A stretch of DNA of 64,000 bases from an uncultured Collinsella sp. Its GTDB lineage: Bacteria > Actinomycetota > Coriobacteriia > Coriobacteriales > Coriobacteriaceae. The position numbers and the translations under genes were made by a program. The stretch spans positions 1-64,000 of the forward strand of contig CAUEMA010000008.1 in NCBI GenBank assembly GCA_959018755.1, in the 5' to 3' direction. This document shows positions 42,854 through 52,407 of the stretch, piece by piece. Every line of letters starts with the position of its first letter. The first letter of the stretch is position 1. The notes below the pieces were generated by a model that searched no databases, was not told the DNA's origin, and saw only the letters and a program-made list of their open reading frames with translations.

Positions 42854-43351
42854 ATGCCGGGCGAGAATTTTCCTGGCGACAGGATCGTGAGTCTTGTCGA
42901 CGAGCTCGAGGGGCTCATCGAAGAGGCTAAGACGCCGTTCGGCAAGAACGCCCAGATGAAGGTTATCGACGCCGACGTCTTCTTTAACATCCTCGATGAG
43001 ATCCGCATGAGCTATCCCGAGGAGTGGCAGAAGTCCCGCCGTATCCTCAAAGAGCGTGAGGAGCTTATGGCTTCCGCCGCCGCTCAGGCCGATTCCATCA
43101 TCGCCGATGCTCAGCAGCAGGCCCTCACCATTGCCGGTGAGCAGGAGATCGTTCGCTTAGCGCAGCAGCAGGCCGACGACATTCGCGACCGTGCCCAGCA
43201 GTACGAGCGCGAGACGCGCTATGCCGCCGAGGATTACGCCGAGCAGGTCTTTACGCATCTCGAGGAGAACCTCAAGAGCCTGACCGGCACCGTCACCCGT
43301 TGCCGTCAGCAGCTCAACGAGGGTGCCGCTCAGCAGAATGGTCAGTGGTAA
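42854..43351 (+). CDS. DivIVA-like coiled-coil protein (SepIVA-like)
   Basis: 165 residues from ATG 42854 behind AAAGGAG (42843-42849). An N-terminal DivIVA-like segment (IVSLVDELEGLIEEAKTPFGK, VIDADVFFNILDEIR) precedes a long Gln/Ala-rich coiled coil (about 60-135, EREELMASAAAQADSIIADAQ). Mycobacterial SepIVA, a septum/cell-wall regulator, has this look and lies next to the same DUF177 and rnc genes, so I read this as its coriobacterial counterpart. Homology is by context and composition. The stop overlaps the next ATG by one base. Confidence 0.65.
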   Translation: MPGENFPGDRIVSLVDELEGLIEEAKTPFGKNAQMKVIDADVFFNILDEIRMSYPEEWQKSRRILKEREELMASAAAQADSIIADAQQQALTIAGEQEIVRLAQQQADDIRDRAQQYERETRYAAEDYAEQVFTHLEENLKSLTGTVTRCRQQLNEGAAQQNGQW

Positions 43352-43905
43352 TGGCTGAGTTCCCGAACGTTACCGTCGATCTTTCCGAGCAGCTCGAGTT
43401 TCCCGGAGACTCGTATCCGCTGACCGGCAAGGTCGATGTCGCCACCTATACGGTGGGCGAGAAGGAGTATCAGCTGCAGGACGGCATTGACTACGACGTG
43501 GTCTTTACCAATGCCGGCACCGGTGTTCTGCTCACGGGCATGGTCCGCGCGCACGCAACCGGTGAGTGCGACCGTTGCCTGGAGCCCGCTGCGTTTGATA
43601 TTGCCGGTGAGATTGAGGAATTCTATCTCTTTGAGGAGCCCGAGGACCCCGAGGCCTACGAAGACGGCTACGAGTTGCTGGGCGAGGATCGCATCGTCGA
43701 TCTGGGTGAGCCCATCAACGACGCGGTCGTCATGGACACGCCGTTCGTTGTCCTGTGCAAGCCCGATTGCCGCGGCCTTTGCCCCACCTGCGGCATCAAT
43801 CTCAACGTCGAGCAATGCGATTGCGCCGCCCAGGCAGAGGCCGAATGGGCCGCTGCCACGGAAAATCCATTTGCAGCATTGAAGAATCTCAAGCTTGACG
43901 AGTAA
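43351..43905 (+). CDS. DUF177 (YceD-like) zinc-motif protein
   Basis: 184 residues, ATG 43351 overlapping the previous stop; the longer frame inside the coiled-coil gene is not used. Conserved features are ATGECDRCLEPA and a Cys cluster CKPDCRGLCPTCGINLN with CDC after it. YceD/DUF177 proteins lie next to rpmF across bacteria and are involved in 23S rRNA accumulation. The arrangement DUF177-rpmF-plsX here is the classical one. Confidence 0.88.
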   Translation: MAEFPNVTVDLSEQLEFPGDSYPLTGKVDVATYTVGEKEYQLQDGIDYDVVFTNAGTGVLLTGMVRAHATGECDRCLEPAAFDIAGEIEEFYLFEEPEDPEAYEDGYELLGEDRIVDLGEPINDAVVMDTPFVVLCKPDCRGLCPTCGINLNVEQCDCAAQAEAEWAAATENPFAALKNLKLDE

Positions 43906-43969
43906 AACTGTGGTAGTATCGCTACTTGCGCGTAATCGCCACACTGGATAGTTCATAAGGAAGGTCACT

Positions 43970-44149
43970 ATGCCCGTACCTAAACAAAAGCAGGGTCGTA
44001 TCCGCACCCATACCCGTCGTTCCGCCAACATGAAGATCTCGGCTGCGGCTCAGTCCACGTGCCCCCGTTGCGGCGCTGTTAAGCTCCCGCACCACGTGTG
44101 CCCCAGCTGCGGTTTCTACAAGGACCGCGAGGTTATCGTTACCGAGTAA
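43970..44149 (+). CDS. rpmF: 50S ribosomal protein L32
   Basis: 59 residues, ATG 43970 behind AAGGAAGG. The sequence starts MPVPKQKQGRIRTHTRRS and has the zinc ribbon CPRCG...CPSCG followed by FYKDREVI. Zinc-type (C+) L32. It lies between DUF177 and plsX as in many bacteria. Confidence 0.95.
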   Translation: MPVPKQKQGRIRTHTRRSANMKISAAAQSTCPRCGAVKLPHHVCPSCGFYKDREVIVTE

Positions 44150-44189
44150 CTGTATACTCTGGATGCGATGCCGTTCCAACTGGAACCAC

Positions 44190-44220
44190 AATGGCCGGCT
44201 CAATGAGTCGGCCATTTTTG
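44190..44220 (+). terminator. Terminator/attenuator between rpmF and plsX
   Basis: AATGGCCG (44190-44197) pairs with CGGCCATT (44209-44216) and is followed by a TTTT run; the plsX Shine-Dalgarno starts a few bases later. GTTCCA-AC-TGGAAC (44173-44186) just before it is another small palindrome. It can partially uncouple ribosomal protein and lipid genes. Confidence 0.78.
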
Positions 44221-44237
44221 TATAAGGAGCATATGAA

Positions 44238-45257
44238 ATGAGTAACGTTCGCGTTTGTGTTGACGTTGTGGGCGGAGACGAGAAGCCCCAGGTTGTTCTC
44301 GATGGTATCGAGGCCGCGCTTGCGGCAGATCCCGAGATCGAGGTCTTGGCCGTCGGTCCCGCCGAAATCGTCAACCCCTTTGCCGCGGCGCATGCCCGCG
44401 TGGAGGCCCTGGAGGCCCCCGACGTCATCAGCATGGAGGACGATCCCATTCGCGCCGTGATGACCAAGCGCAAGTCCTCGATCGTGCTTGCGTGCCGTGC
44501 CATCAAGAAGGGCAATGCGGACGCGTTTTTCTCGGCCGGCTCGACCGGTGCCATGACCGCTGCCGCCACGGCCTACGTCACACCGTTTAGGTATTTGGCA
44601 GAGGGCAAGAAGCAGCCGGTCCGTCCGTGCCTGACCAACGCACTGCCCAATCGCGCCGGCGGCCTGACGGTGCTGTGCGATATGGGCGCCAATCCCGATG
44701 TCACGGTGGACGATATGGTGCGCTTCGCCCAGATGGGCTCTGCCTATGCCCGTGTGGTTTTGGGTATTGAGCATCCTCGCGTGGGTCTGCTTGCCAATGG
44801 CACCGAGGACGAGAAGGGCTCCATCTTTACCAAGTCGTGCTTCCCGGCCATGAAGGCAGCGGTTCCCGGCTTTGTGGGCAACTGCGAGGGTACCGATCTT
44901 ACGTCGGGCAATTTTGACGTCGTGGTCGCCGATGGCATGTCGGGCAACATCGCGCTCAAGGCCACCGAGGGCGCTGCCAAGTTTTTGCTGCAGGAGCTTA
45001 AGGGTGCCTTTATGTCTTCGCTCGGCACGAAGATTGCCGCGCTGCTCATCAAAAAGCAGATGCGCGAGATTAAGGCCAAGCTTTCGGGCGATGCCAAGGG
45101 CGGCGCGATCCTGCTGGGCCTGCGCGGCGTCGTGTTGATCGGCCACGGTGCCACGTCGGTCGAGGCCGTCAAGAACGGTACGCTTGCCGCGGCCCAGGCC
45201 GTGCGCGCCGGGCTTGTCCAGGACGTTGCCAATTCCATGGACGGTATCGTTTTATAA
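44238..45257 (+). CDS. plsX: Phosphate acyltransferase PlsX
   Basis: 339 residues, ATG 44238 behind ataaggagc. Family marks: VCVDVVGGDEKP, FFSAGSTGAMTAAA, CDMGANPD and VADGMSGNIALKATEG. Converts acyl-ACP to acyl-phosphate for phospholipid synthesis. The usual D-A-M-GGD start is V-D-V-V-GGD here, a small variation. acpP follows. Confidence 0.92.
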   Translation: MSNVRVCVDVVGGDEKPQVVLDGIEAALAADPEIEVLAVGPAEIVNPFAAAHARVEALEAPDVISMEDDPIRAVMTKRKSSIVLACRAIKKGNADAFFSAGSTGAMTAAATAYVTPFRYLAEGKKQPVRPCLTNALPNRAGGLTVLCDMGANPDVTVDDMVRFAQMGSAYARVVLGIEHPRVGLLANGTEDEKGSIFTKSCFPAMKAAVPGFVGNCEGTDLTSGNFDVVVADGMSGNIALKATEGAAKFLLQELKGAFMSSLGTKIAALLIKKQMREIKAKLSGDAKGGAILLGLRGVVLIGHGATSVEAVKNGTLAAAQAVRAGLVQDVANSMDGIVL

Positions 45258-45297
45258 GAGCCTCGTTACGTGGCTCAACCTGTACCGTGTGGGGTAG

Positions 45298-45329
45298 AAT
45301 CGGAGCCGTATTGCAACGCGGCTCCGATT
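45298..45329 (+). terminator. Hairpin between plsX and acpP
   Basis: AATCGGAGCCG (45298-45308) and CGGCTCCGATT (45319-45329) form a perfect 11-bp stem with a 10-base loop. No U-run follows (gccgtgttgtg), so termination would be inefficient; it may instead set the relative level of acpP. Confidence 0.55.
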
Positions 45330-45371
45330 GCCGTGTTGTGTTGTGTTCCATGACATACGAGAGGAAGCGCT

Positions 45372-45614
45372 ATGGACCGCTCCGAAATCTTCGATAAGAT
45401 CGCCGAAGTCGCCGCTGACGTGCTCGGCGTCGATGTCGCCGACATTAGCGACGAGACCACTTTTGACGATCTCGATGCCGATTCGCTCGAGCGTCTGCAG
45501 CTGGTGACGGCCATCGAGGACGAGTTCGACCTCGAGATCGATGACGAGACCCTGCTGTCGCTCAACTCTGTCGCCGACGCCGTCGACGCGATCGAAAACG
45601 CCAAGGAGGCCTAA
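45372..45614 (+). CDS. acpP: Acyl carrier protein
   Basis: 80 residues, ATG 45372 behind gagaggaagc. The phosphopantetheine attachment site is Ser38 in DADSLERLQ; the protein is acidic and helical as expected. Carries acyl chains for fatty acid synthesis. Followed at once by rnc. Confidence 0.95.
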   Translation: MDRSEIFDKIAEVAADVLGVDVADISDETTFDDLDADSLERLQLVTAIEDEFDLEIDDETLLSLNSVADAVDAIENAKEA

Positions 45615-45617
45615 GTC

Positions 45618-46343
45618 TTGGCTTTGTCTGAACGACTCACGCGCGCCCAGGAGATCCTGGGCCATGAGTTCAATAACAAGGTACTGCTGCGCGCGGCGCT
45701 CACACATCCCTCGGCCGTCGAGGGTCAGCCGGTCTCTGCCAGCTATGAGCGCCTTGAGTTTTTGGGCGATTCCATTTTGGGCGCCGTGGTGGCCCGTTCG
45801 CTCTTTGAGTCCTATCCCGAGTTTGACGAGGGCAAGCTCACGCGCCTGAAGGTGTCCCTTGTCTCGGGCGCCACACTGTCCGAGGTATCGCACGAGCTGG
45901 GTATCGACGACATCATCATCTTTGGTGCTTCCGAGACCGGTACCGGCGCGCGCGGCCTGCACTCGGCGCTCGAGAACGTATACGAGTCGCTCGTGGGTGC
46001 GCTGTACCTGGATGCCGGCTGGGATGCGGCAGCGGAGTTCATCCACCGTACGCTTAAGCCGCACCTGGCCACCGAGCGTGCTGAGCACCCCGCGAACCCC
46101 AAGTCGTTCTTGCAGGAGTGCGTGCAGGCAGATGGCCACGAGCCTCCCGCGTATAAGCTGGTCGGCTCCGAGGGCCCCGCGCATGCGCCCACCTTTACCG
46201 CTGTGGTTCTCATCGACGGTATTCGCCAGGGCCGCGGCACCGGTTCCTCCAAGAAGGAGGCCGAGGGAGCCGCTGCGCTCGAGGCACTCGACCGCATGGG
46301 CTACACCACCAACGGCGTGATTCTCAACAAGAAGCCTGTTTAA
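45618..46343 (+). CDS. rnc: Ribonuclease III
   Basis: 241 residues from TTG 45618, with AAGGAGG at 45603-45609 giving a proper spacing. The catalytic signature ERLEFLGDSILG and the second acidic site NVYESLVGALYLD are intact; a double-strand RNA-binding domain occupies about 158-230 (GTGSSKKEAEGAAALEAL). Processes rRNA precursors and structured mRNAs. Confidence 0.94.
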   Translation: MALSERLTRAQEILGHEFNNKVLLRAALTHPSAVEGQPVSASYERLEFLGDSILGAVVARSLFESYPEFDEGKLTRLKVSLVSGATLSEVSHELGIDDIIIFGASETGTGARGLHSALENVYESLVGALYLDAGWDAAAEFIHRTLKPHLATERAEHPANPKSFLQECVQADGHEPPAYKLVGSEGPAHAPTFTAVVLIDGIRQGRGTGSSKKEAEGAAALEALDRMGYTTNGVILNKKPV

Positions 46344-46353
46344 GCGAGGAACC

Positions 46354-49300
46354 GTGTATCTCAAGTCCCTCACGCTCAAAGGGTTCAAGTCGTTTGCCGA
46401 CCGTGCCCATATGTCATTTGAGCCGGGCCTGACCGTCATCGTCGGTCCCAACGGCTCGGGAAAATCGAACATCTCCGACTCGATTCTGTGGGTCCTGGGC
46501 GAGCAGAGTGCCAAGCAGCTGCGCGGCCAGGCCATGGAGGACGTCATCTTCTCGGGCTCGTCGGCGCGCAAGCCGGTGGGTGTCGCCGAGGTCACGCTGG
46601 TGCTCGATAACTCGGACCATATGCTGCCCGTCGACTTTGACGAGGTCGCCATCACCCGTCGTATGTATCGCTCGGGCGAAAGCGAGTACCTCATCAACTC
46701 GAGCCCGTGCCGCCTGATGGACATTCAGGACATCCTGCACGATTCGGGCCTGGGCAAGGATACGCATTCCATCATCAGCCAGGGCAAGCTCGACGCCATT
46801 TTGCAGAGCCGCCCCGAGGAGCGCCGCGCCCTGATCGAGGAGGCTGCCGGCATCTCCAAGCACAAGCGCCGCAAGGAACGTGCGCTCAAAAAGATTAAAT
46901 CGATGGACGAGCACCTGACCCGTGCCCGCGACATCAATAAGGAGATCGCCCGTCAGCTGCGGCCGCTGGAGCGTCAGGTCGATTGCGCGCGCAAGTACAA
47001 AGAGCTGTCCTCGCGCGCGAACGAGCTTACGCAGATGCTGGCCGTCGACGAGCTCCGTTCGCTGCAGTCGCAGTGGAACGACCTGGAGAGCCGCTCCAAG
47101 GAGGGCGCTGCCGAGCTTGAGCTTGCGCAGTACCGCCTGGGCGAAAAGGAGCGCGAGCTCGAGAAGCTCCAGGTCATGCTCGAGGAAAAGGGCCTTTTTG
47201 TGGGCGATCTGGGCGAGCAGCGCCGCCATATGCAAGACGTGGTCGGCCGCATTAACTCCGATATGCGCCTGCTCGAGGAAAAAGGCCACAACATGGTGTC
47301 GCGCCTGTCCGACATGCGCGGCCAGATTTCGAGCTCCGAACATCAGCGTCGTCGCGTGGTCGAGGAGCTCGAGGATGCGCGTGCCCAGCTTGAGGAAGTT
47401 ACCGGTGCGCACATGCAGGCCCAGGACGACGTTGACGCCGCTGCTCCTGCCGCCGCCCAGCTCCACGAGCGTCGCGTTGCGCTCGACAATCAGATTTCGC
47501 AGCTTACGCGCGAGCAGCGCGATGTGCAGCGTGCGGCCGATAACGCCGCGCTCGAGCTTGCCAAGGTGAAGGACTCGCTGAGCAACGCCGAGGTCGAGGA
47601 CAACATGTACGCCTCGCGCCTGGAGCAGATCGACGAGCAGCTCGAGGAGGTCACGGCCTCGCTCGAGAGCCGTCGCGACCGCGCTGAGGAGCTCGAAGGT
47701 GCGCTCGATCAGGCTCGCCAAGCCCAGGTCGATGCGCGTGAGGCCACCGAGGTCGCCCGTGCGGCGTTGAAGGACCTGCGTAATCGCGAGAGCGAGGCGC
47801 GCAATAAACTGTCCGAGGTTCGCTCTGAGCTCGCGAGCCAAAAGAAGCTCGATGCCCGCATGGCTGACAGCTCGCCGCTTGTGAGCCGTCTGATGGGCGC
47901 GTTGGGCGATGATGTCTCGGGTCGTCTGGGCGATGTGCTCGAGGCCCCTCGTGAGCTCGAGGGTCTGGTCGAGCAGCTGCTTGCCGGCGATATCGATGCC
48001 CTGCTGTTTGATGACGCCGCCACGCTTGACCGTGCCGGCCGTGCGGCTCTGGACCAAAAGAAGGCCTCAGGTGAGGCGCTGCTGATGGCGCGCGGCGTGA
48101 GCGGCGGTGCTGCTGCTAAGGGCGCTGCCGGTTCGCGTTTGGTCGATCGTCTGTCCGTGCGTTCCGGTTATGGCCCGGTTGTCGAGGCCCTGCTTGGCGG
48201 CTATTACGTGGTCGATGACTTGGCTGCCGCGCTGGCGGCACCAGTCGTTGACGGTGTGACCTATGTGACTCCCGATGGCGCCCGCGTGAGCTGTGGCGGC
48301 CTGGTGCGCGTTGGACTCGATGCCGGCGAGGCCTCGGGTGCCCTGGAGCGCAAGCGTCGTATTCGCGAGTTAGAGGGTCTGGAGCCCGATCTGGCTGCCG
48401 TGTTTGAGCATGTGTCGGATCAGGTCGTCGAGGTCAATGCGGCCGTCGAGGAGGCGCGTGCCGCCGAGGGCGATGCCGCCGGCGAGATTGCCCGTCTTGA
48501 GGGCGAGCGCCGCTCGCTGCTTTCCGAGATCGGCCGCCTGGAGCAAAGCGCCAACAATGCCGAGGTCGAGCGCGTGCGTATCTCCAAGCGCCGCGAGCAG
48601 GCCGCCGAGGCCGTTCGCGCTGCGCGTCCGCGCGTTGACGAGCTCACCCGTTCGCGCGACGAGGCCCGTGCGCAGACAAGCGACCTGGGTCTCCAGATTG
48701 CCGAAGCCAACGACGAACTCGATCGCGTGCGCCGTGACGATTCCGAGGCTGCCGGCAAGCTCGCCGATGCCAAGGTGCGCCTGGCCCAGACGAGCGAGCG
48801 CCTGCGTTCGCTGAAGGGCCGTGTGCCCGATCTGGAGCATCGCCTGGAGGGCATCGACCGCCGTATCCGCGGAACACGCCAGGCCTCGCGCTCGCTCGAA
48901 TTGCTGCGCCTGCGCGTCGATCCCATGCACGAGCGCTATTCGGCCCTGCTGGAGCGCGCGTCGGATTGGGCCTCGCGTCTGCGTGACCAGGCTTCGCTCG
49001 AGGAGGCTGACTCGGCCTCGCTTAAGAAGACCATTGAGGACGCCAAGGCCGAGGTCTCCCGCGCCAAGGAGCGGGTCGATGCCGCCACCGCGACGCAAAA
49101 CGAGTTCAAGGTCGCTCGCGGCAAGCTTGAGGTGCAGGTAGAGGCGGCTATCAAGGCCATTACCGCCGATGGCACCACGGTGCTCGAGGAGGCGCTCATG
49201 CTTCCTGCGCCCACCGACCGTGACGCTGCCGAGCGTGAGCTCAACCAGCTCGTGCGCCAGATCAACAACCTGGGCCCTGTGAACCAGGTTGCCATGGAGG

Positions 49301-49890
49301 AGTACGAGCAGCTCAAGCGCCGCGCCGATTACATCGAGGAGCAGCTGGCCGATCTGGAGAGCGCGCGCAAGGCGCTCACCAAGATCACCGTGGCCATCGA
49401 CCGTAAGATGCGCAAGGCCTTCCTGGTGACCTTCGAGAAGGTCGATGCGAACTTCCGCGAGATCTTCGCCATGCTGTTCCCGGGCGGTCAGGCGCATCTG
49501 GAGATGACCGACCCTGAGCATCCGGCCGAGACGGGCATCGAGGTCGTGGCGCAGCCGCGTGGCAAGCGCATCACCAAGATGATGCTCATGTCGGGCGGCG
49601 AGAAGAGCCTGACGGCGCTCGCCTTGCTCTTTGCTGTCTATCGCACGCGTACGGTGCCGTTCTATGTGCTGGACGAGGTCGAGGCGGCGCTCGATGACGC
49701 CAACCTGTCCAAGCTCATCGGCGCACTCGACGTGTTGCGTTCCGATACGCAGGTCTTGGTTATCTCGCATCAGCGCCGTACTATGGAGGACGCTGACGTC
49801 CTCTACGGCGTCTCGATGCAAGCCGACGGCGTCAGTCGCGTCGTCTCGCAAAAACTCGATCGCGAAACCGGAAAGGTCGTGAATGCATAA
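46354..49890 (+). CDS. smc: Chromosome segregation protein SMC
   Basis: 1178 residues, GTG 46354. N-terminal Walker A GPNGSGKSNISDS, two long coiled coils, a hinge domain around 505-665 (DVSGRLGDVLEAPRELEGLVEQ, YVTPDGARVSCGGLV), and a C-terminal head with signature LMSGGEKSLTALALL and Walker B FYVLDEVEAALDD. Full-length condensin. Co-transcribed with ftsY, whose ATG overlaps the stop by one base. ScpA/ScpB are not in the window. Confidence 0.96.
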   Translation: MYLKSLTLKGFKSFADRAHMSFEPGLTVIVGPNGSGKSNISDSILWVLGEQSAKQLRGQAMEDVIFSGSSARKPVGVAEVTLVLDNSDHMLPVDFDEVAITRRMYRSGESEYLINSSPCRLMDIQDILHDSGLGKDTHSIISQGKLDAILQSRPEERRALIEEAAGISKHKRRKERALKKIKSMDEHLTRARDINKEIARQLRPLERQVDCARKYKELSSRANELTQMLAVDELRSLQSQWNDLESRSKEGAAELELAQYRLGEKERELEKLQVMLEEKGLFVGDLGEQRRHMQDVVGRINSDMRLLEEKGHNMVSRLSDMRGQISSSEHQRRRVVEELEDARAQLEEVTGAHMQAQDDVDAAAPAAAQLHERRVALDNQISQLTREQRDVQRAADNAALELAKVKDSLSNAEVEDNMYASRLEQIDEQLEEVTASLESRRDRAEELEGALDQARQAQVDAREATEVARAALKDLRNRESEARNKLSEVRSELASQKKLDARMADSSPLVSRLMGALGDDVSGRLGDVLEAPRELEGLVEQLLAGDIDALLFDDAATLDRAGRAALDQKKASGEALLMARGVSGGAAAKGAAGSRLVDRLSVRSGYGPVVEALLGGYYVVDDLAAALAAPVVDGVTYVTPDGARVSCGGLVRVGLDAGEASGALERKRRIRELEGLEPDLAAVFEHVSDQVVEVNAAVEEARAAEGDAAGEIARLEGERRSLLSEIGRLEQSANNAEVERVRISKRREQAAEAVRAARPRVDELTRSRDEARAQTSDLGLQIAEANDELDRVRRDDSEAAGKLADAKVRLAQTSERLRSLKGRVPDLEHRLEGIDRRIRGTRQASRSLELLRLRVDPMHERYSALLERASDWASRLRDQASLEEADSASLKKTIEDAKAEVSRAKERVDAATATQNEFKVARGKLEVQVEAAIKAITADGTTVLEEALMLPAPTDRDAAERELNQLVRQINNLGPVNQVAMEEYEQLKRRADYIEEQLADLESARKALTKITVAIDRKMRKAFLVTFEKVDANFREIFAMLFPGGQAHLEMTDPEHPAETGIEVVAQPRGKRITKMMLMSGGEKSLTALALLFAVYRTRTVPFYVLDEVEAALDDANLSKLIGALDVLRSDTQVLVISHQRRTMEDADVLYGVSMQADGVSRVVSQKLDRETGKVVNA

Positions 49891-50807
49891 TGGGATTCTT
49901 CGATGCTCTCTCGCGCGGACTTGAGCGCAGCCGCGAGGCCCTCAACGAGGTCTTTTACTTTGGCGGCGAGGTCGACGAGGATTTTTGGGAGGACCTAGAG
50001 GACACCCTCGTCATGGGTGACATGGGTGCCGAGGTCGCGATCCAGGTGTCCGATGACCTGCGCGATGCCGCGGCCAAGAAGAACCTTAAGACCGCCCCGC
50101 AGCTCCGTCGCGCCCTGGCCGAGCAGCTCGAGCAGCATTTTGTGCCCGTCGAGCGCGATCCGTTCGCCGACACGCCGAGTTGCGTGCTGTTTGTGGGCAT
50201 TAACGGTGCCGGCAAGACCACGACGGTCGGCAAGATCGCGAGCGCCATGTCTGCCCGCGGCAAGAACGTCGTGATCGGCTCAGCCGACACCTTCCGCGCC
50301 GCCGCCATTGAGCAGCTCGATGTGTGGGGCCAGCGCGCCGGTGTCCCCGTCATCAAGCGCGACCGCGGCTCCGATCCGGCGAGCGTTTGCTACGACGTGC
50401 TCGACGAGGCCGACAAGCGCGGCAGCGACCTGGTACTTATCGACACCGCCGGTCGTCTGCACACGAGCCCCGAGCTCATGCGCGAGCTTGCCAAGGTGGT
50501 CAACGTGACGCGTAAGCGCGCCGCCAATATGGCCGCCGGCCCCATGCCCGTCTCGGTCGTCCTCGTAATCGATGCCGCAACAGGCCAAAACGGTCTGAAC
50601 CAGGCGCTCGAGTTTAACGAGGCGCTGGGCCTGGACGGTATTATCATGACTAAGCTCGACGGCACGGCTAAGGGCGGCATCGCCATGGCTGTGGCCGAGA
50701 AGCTCAAGCTCCCGATCCTGCGCGTGGGCGTGGGCGAGCAGGTTGATGACCTGCAGGAGTTCAATGCCAAAGATTTCTGCCGCGCCCTGGTGGGCGAGTC
50801 CAACTAA
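49890..50807 (+). CDS. ftsY: Signal recognition particle receptor FtsY
   Basis: 305 residues, ATG 49890. NG domains with GINGAGKTTTVGKIA (G1), DTFRAAAIEQL, DTAGRLH (G3) and TKLDGTAKGG (G4). The acidic A domain is nearly absent, giving a short FtsY of the Gram-positive type. Docks ribosome-SRP complexes at the membrane; its partner ffh follows 10 bases downstream. Confidence 0.95.
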   Translation: MGFFDALSRGLERSREALNEVFYFGGEVDEDFWEDLEDTLVMGDMGAEVAIQVSDDLRDAAAKKNLKTAPQLRRALAEQLEQHFVPVERDPFADTPSCVLFVGINGAGKTTTVGKIASAMSARGKNVVIGSADTFRAAAIEQLDVWGQRAGVPVIKRDRGSDPASVCYDVLDEADKRGSDLVLIDTAGRLHTSPELMRELAKVVNVTRKRAANMAAGPMPVSVVLVIDAATGQNGLNQALEFNEALGLDGIIMTKLDGTAKGGIAMAVAEKLKLPILRVGVGEQVDDLQEFNAKDFCRALVGESN

Positions 50808-50817
50808 GGAGTGACTA

Positions 50818-52293
50818 GTGTTTGATTCTCTGAGCGATCGCCTCAACGACACATTTGACCGCCTGCGTGGCAAGGGCAAGCTGACCGAGGCCGATATTAC
50901 TTCTGCCATGCGCGACATTCGCATGGCGCTGCTCGAGGCCGACGTCAACTTCAAGGTCGTCAAGGAGTTCGTCGCCAAGACCAAGGAGCGCTGCATGACC
51001 GCCGAGGTCATGGAGTCGCTGTCGCCGGCGCAAAACGTCGTCAAGATCGTGCTCGACCAGCTCACCGAGATGCTCGGCTCCACCGAGAGCAAGCTCGTCT
51101 TTAGCAACCGCATTCCCAATGTCATCATGCTCGTGGGCCTTCAGGGCTCCGGTAAAACCACGGCAGCTGTAAAGCTGGCCTACCTGCTCAAGAAGCAGGG
51201 CCGCTCGCCGCTGCTCGCCGCGTGCGACGTCTACCGTCCCGCCGCCGCCGACCAGCTGGCCACGCTCGGTGGAGAGATCGGCGTACCGGTCTTCCGCGGT
51301 GACGGCGAGCACCCGGTTGATATCGCCAAGGGCGCCATCCAGGAGGCCGTCGACCACCTGCGCGACGTGGTCATCGTCGATACCGCCGGTCGTCTGCAGA
51401 TCGACGAGCAGATGATGCAGGAGGCCGTGAACATCAAGAAGGCCGTCAAGCCCGATCAGGTGCTGATGGTCGTCGATGCCATGACCGGCCAGGATATCGT
51501 CAACGTCGTCTCGACCTTCGCCGAGCGCACCGATTTTGACGGCGTGATCATCTCCAAGCTCGACGGCGATGCTCGTGGCGGCGGTGCGCTTTCCGTGCGC
51601 CAGGTGACCGGCAAGCCCATCAAGTTCGTGAGCATGGGCGAGAAGCCCGATTCGCTTGAGCCGTTCTATCCCGACCGCATGGCCAAGCGAATCTTGGGCA
51701 TGGGCGACGTCGTCGGCATCATCGAGAAGGCCCAGGAGGCCGCCGATGCCGAGCAGCTCGAGGCCGCCGAGCGCATGCTGCGCGAGGGCTTTACCATGAA
51801 CGACATGCTCGACCAGATGAAGGCTGTCAAGAAGATGGGCGGCATGAAGGGCATCCTGGGTATGCTCCCCGGCGGCCAGCGCGCGCTCAACCAGATGGGC
51901 GGTAACCTGGACGAGGGCATCTTCGACAAGAACGAGGCCATCATCATGTCGATGACCAAGGAGGAGCGCCTGCGTCCCTCCATCATCAACGGTCAGCGTC
52001 GCGCCCGTATCGCCAAGGGCGCCGGCGTGACTCCCACCGAGGTCAACAGCCTTATGAAGCAGTGGGGCGAGATGAATAAGATGATGGGCCGCATGCGCAC
52101 GATGGCCAATCAGGCGCAGGCCGGCGGCAAGAAGGGTAAGAAGGGCAAGAAGGGCAAAAAGATGCGCATGCCCAATATTCCCGGTCTGGATGCCATGGGC
52201 CTGGGCGGCATGGGCGGCCTGGGTACGGGCGGTCCCAAGTCCGATATGGAGCTACTGAGCCAGATGGAAGCGCAGATGCGCAATAAGAAGTAA
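50818..52293 (+). CDS. ffh: Signal recognition particle protein Ffh
   Basis: 491 residues, GTG 50818 behind aaggagtga. NG domain: GLQGSGKTTAAVKLA, DVYRPAAADQL, DTAGRLQ and SKLDGDARGGG; Met-rich M domain from about 330 (MNDMLDQMKAVKKMGGMKGILGM). The C-terminus has a basic GKKGKK repeat and a Gly/Met-rich end. Binds signal peptides and 4.5S RNA. Confidence 0.95.
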   Translation: MFDSLSDRLNDTFDRLRGKGKLTEADITSAMRDIRMALLEADVNFKVVKEFVAKTKERCMTAEVMESLSPAQNVVKIVLDQLTEMLGSTESKLVFSNRIPNVIMLVGLQGSGKTTAAVKLAYLLKKQGRSPLLAACDVYRPAAADQLATLGGEIGVPVFRGDGEHPVDIAKGAIQEAVDHLRDVVIVDTAGRLQIDEQMMQEAVNIKKAVKPDQVLMVVDAMTGQDIVNVVSTFAERTDFDGVIISKLDGDARGGGALSVRQVTGKPIKFVSMGEKPDSLEPFYPDRMAKRILGMGDVVGIIEKAQEAADAEQLEAAERMLREGFTMNDMLDQMKAVKKMGGMKGILGMLPGGQRALNQMGGNLDEGIFDKNEAIIMSMTKEERLRPSIINGQRRARIAKGAGVTPTEVNSLMKQWGEMNKMMGRMRTMANQAQAGGKKGKKGKKGKKMRMPNIPGLDAMGLGGMGGLGTGGPKSDMELLSQMEAQMRNKK

Positions 52294-52317
52294 CGACTGC
52301 TTGAGTCGTGTATGGCG

Positions 52318-52352
52318 AAGGCCGCCTGGATGGTACTCCAGGCGGCCTTTGC
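52318..52352. terminator. Terminator after ffh
   Basis: AAGGCCGCCTGGA (52318-52330) pairs exactly with TCCAGGCGGCCTT (52337-52349) around a 6-base loop. It lies between convergent genes and is symmetric enough to serve both. Confidence 0.85.
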
Positions 52353-52407
52353 CGTTCGTTCGCAGGTTGTTGCAAGCGTTGAAGCGTGCTGACGCGCAGT
52401 TTTGTCG

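Noticed and set aside
52110..52190. GKK repeats near the end of ffh as a CRISPR-like or tandem DNA repeat
   Set aside because: They are a basic coding repeat in the C-terminal tail of Ffh; no array with spacers exists in the window.
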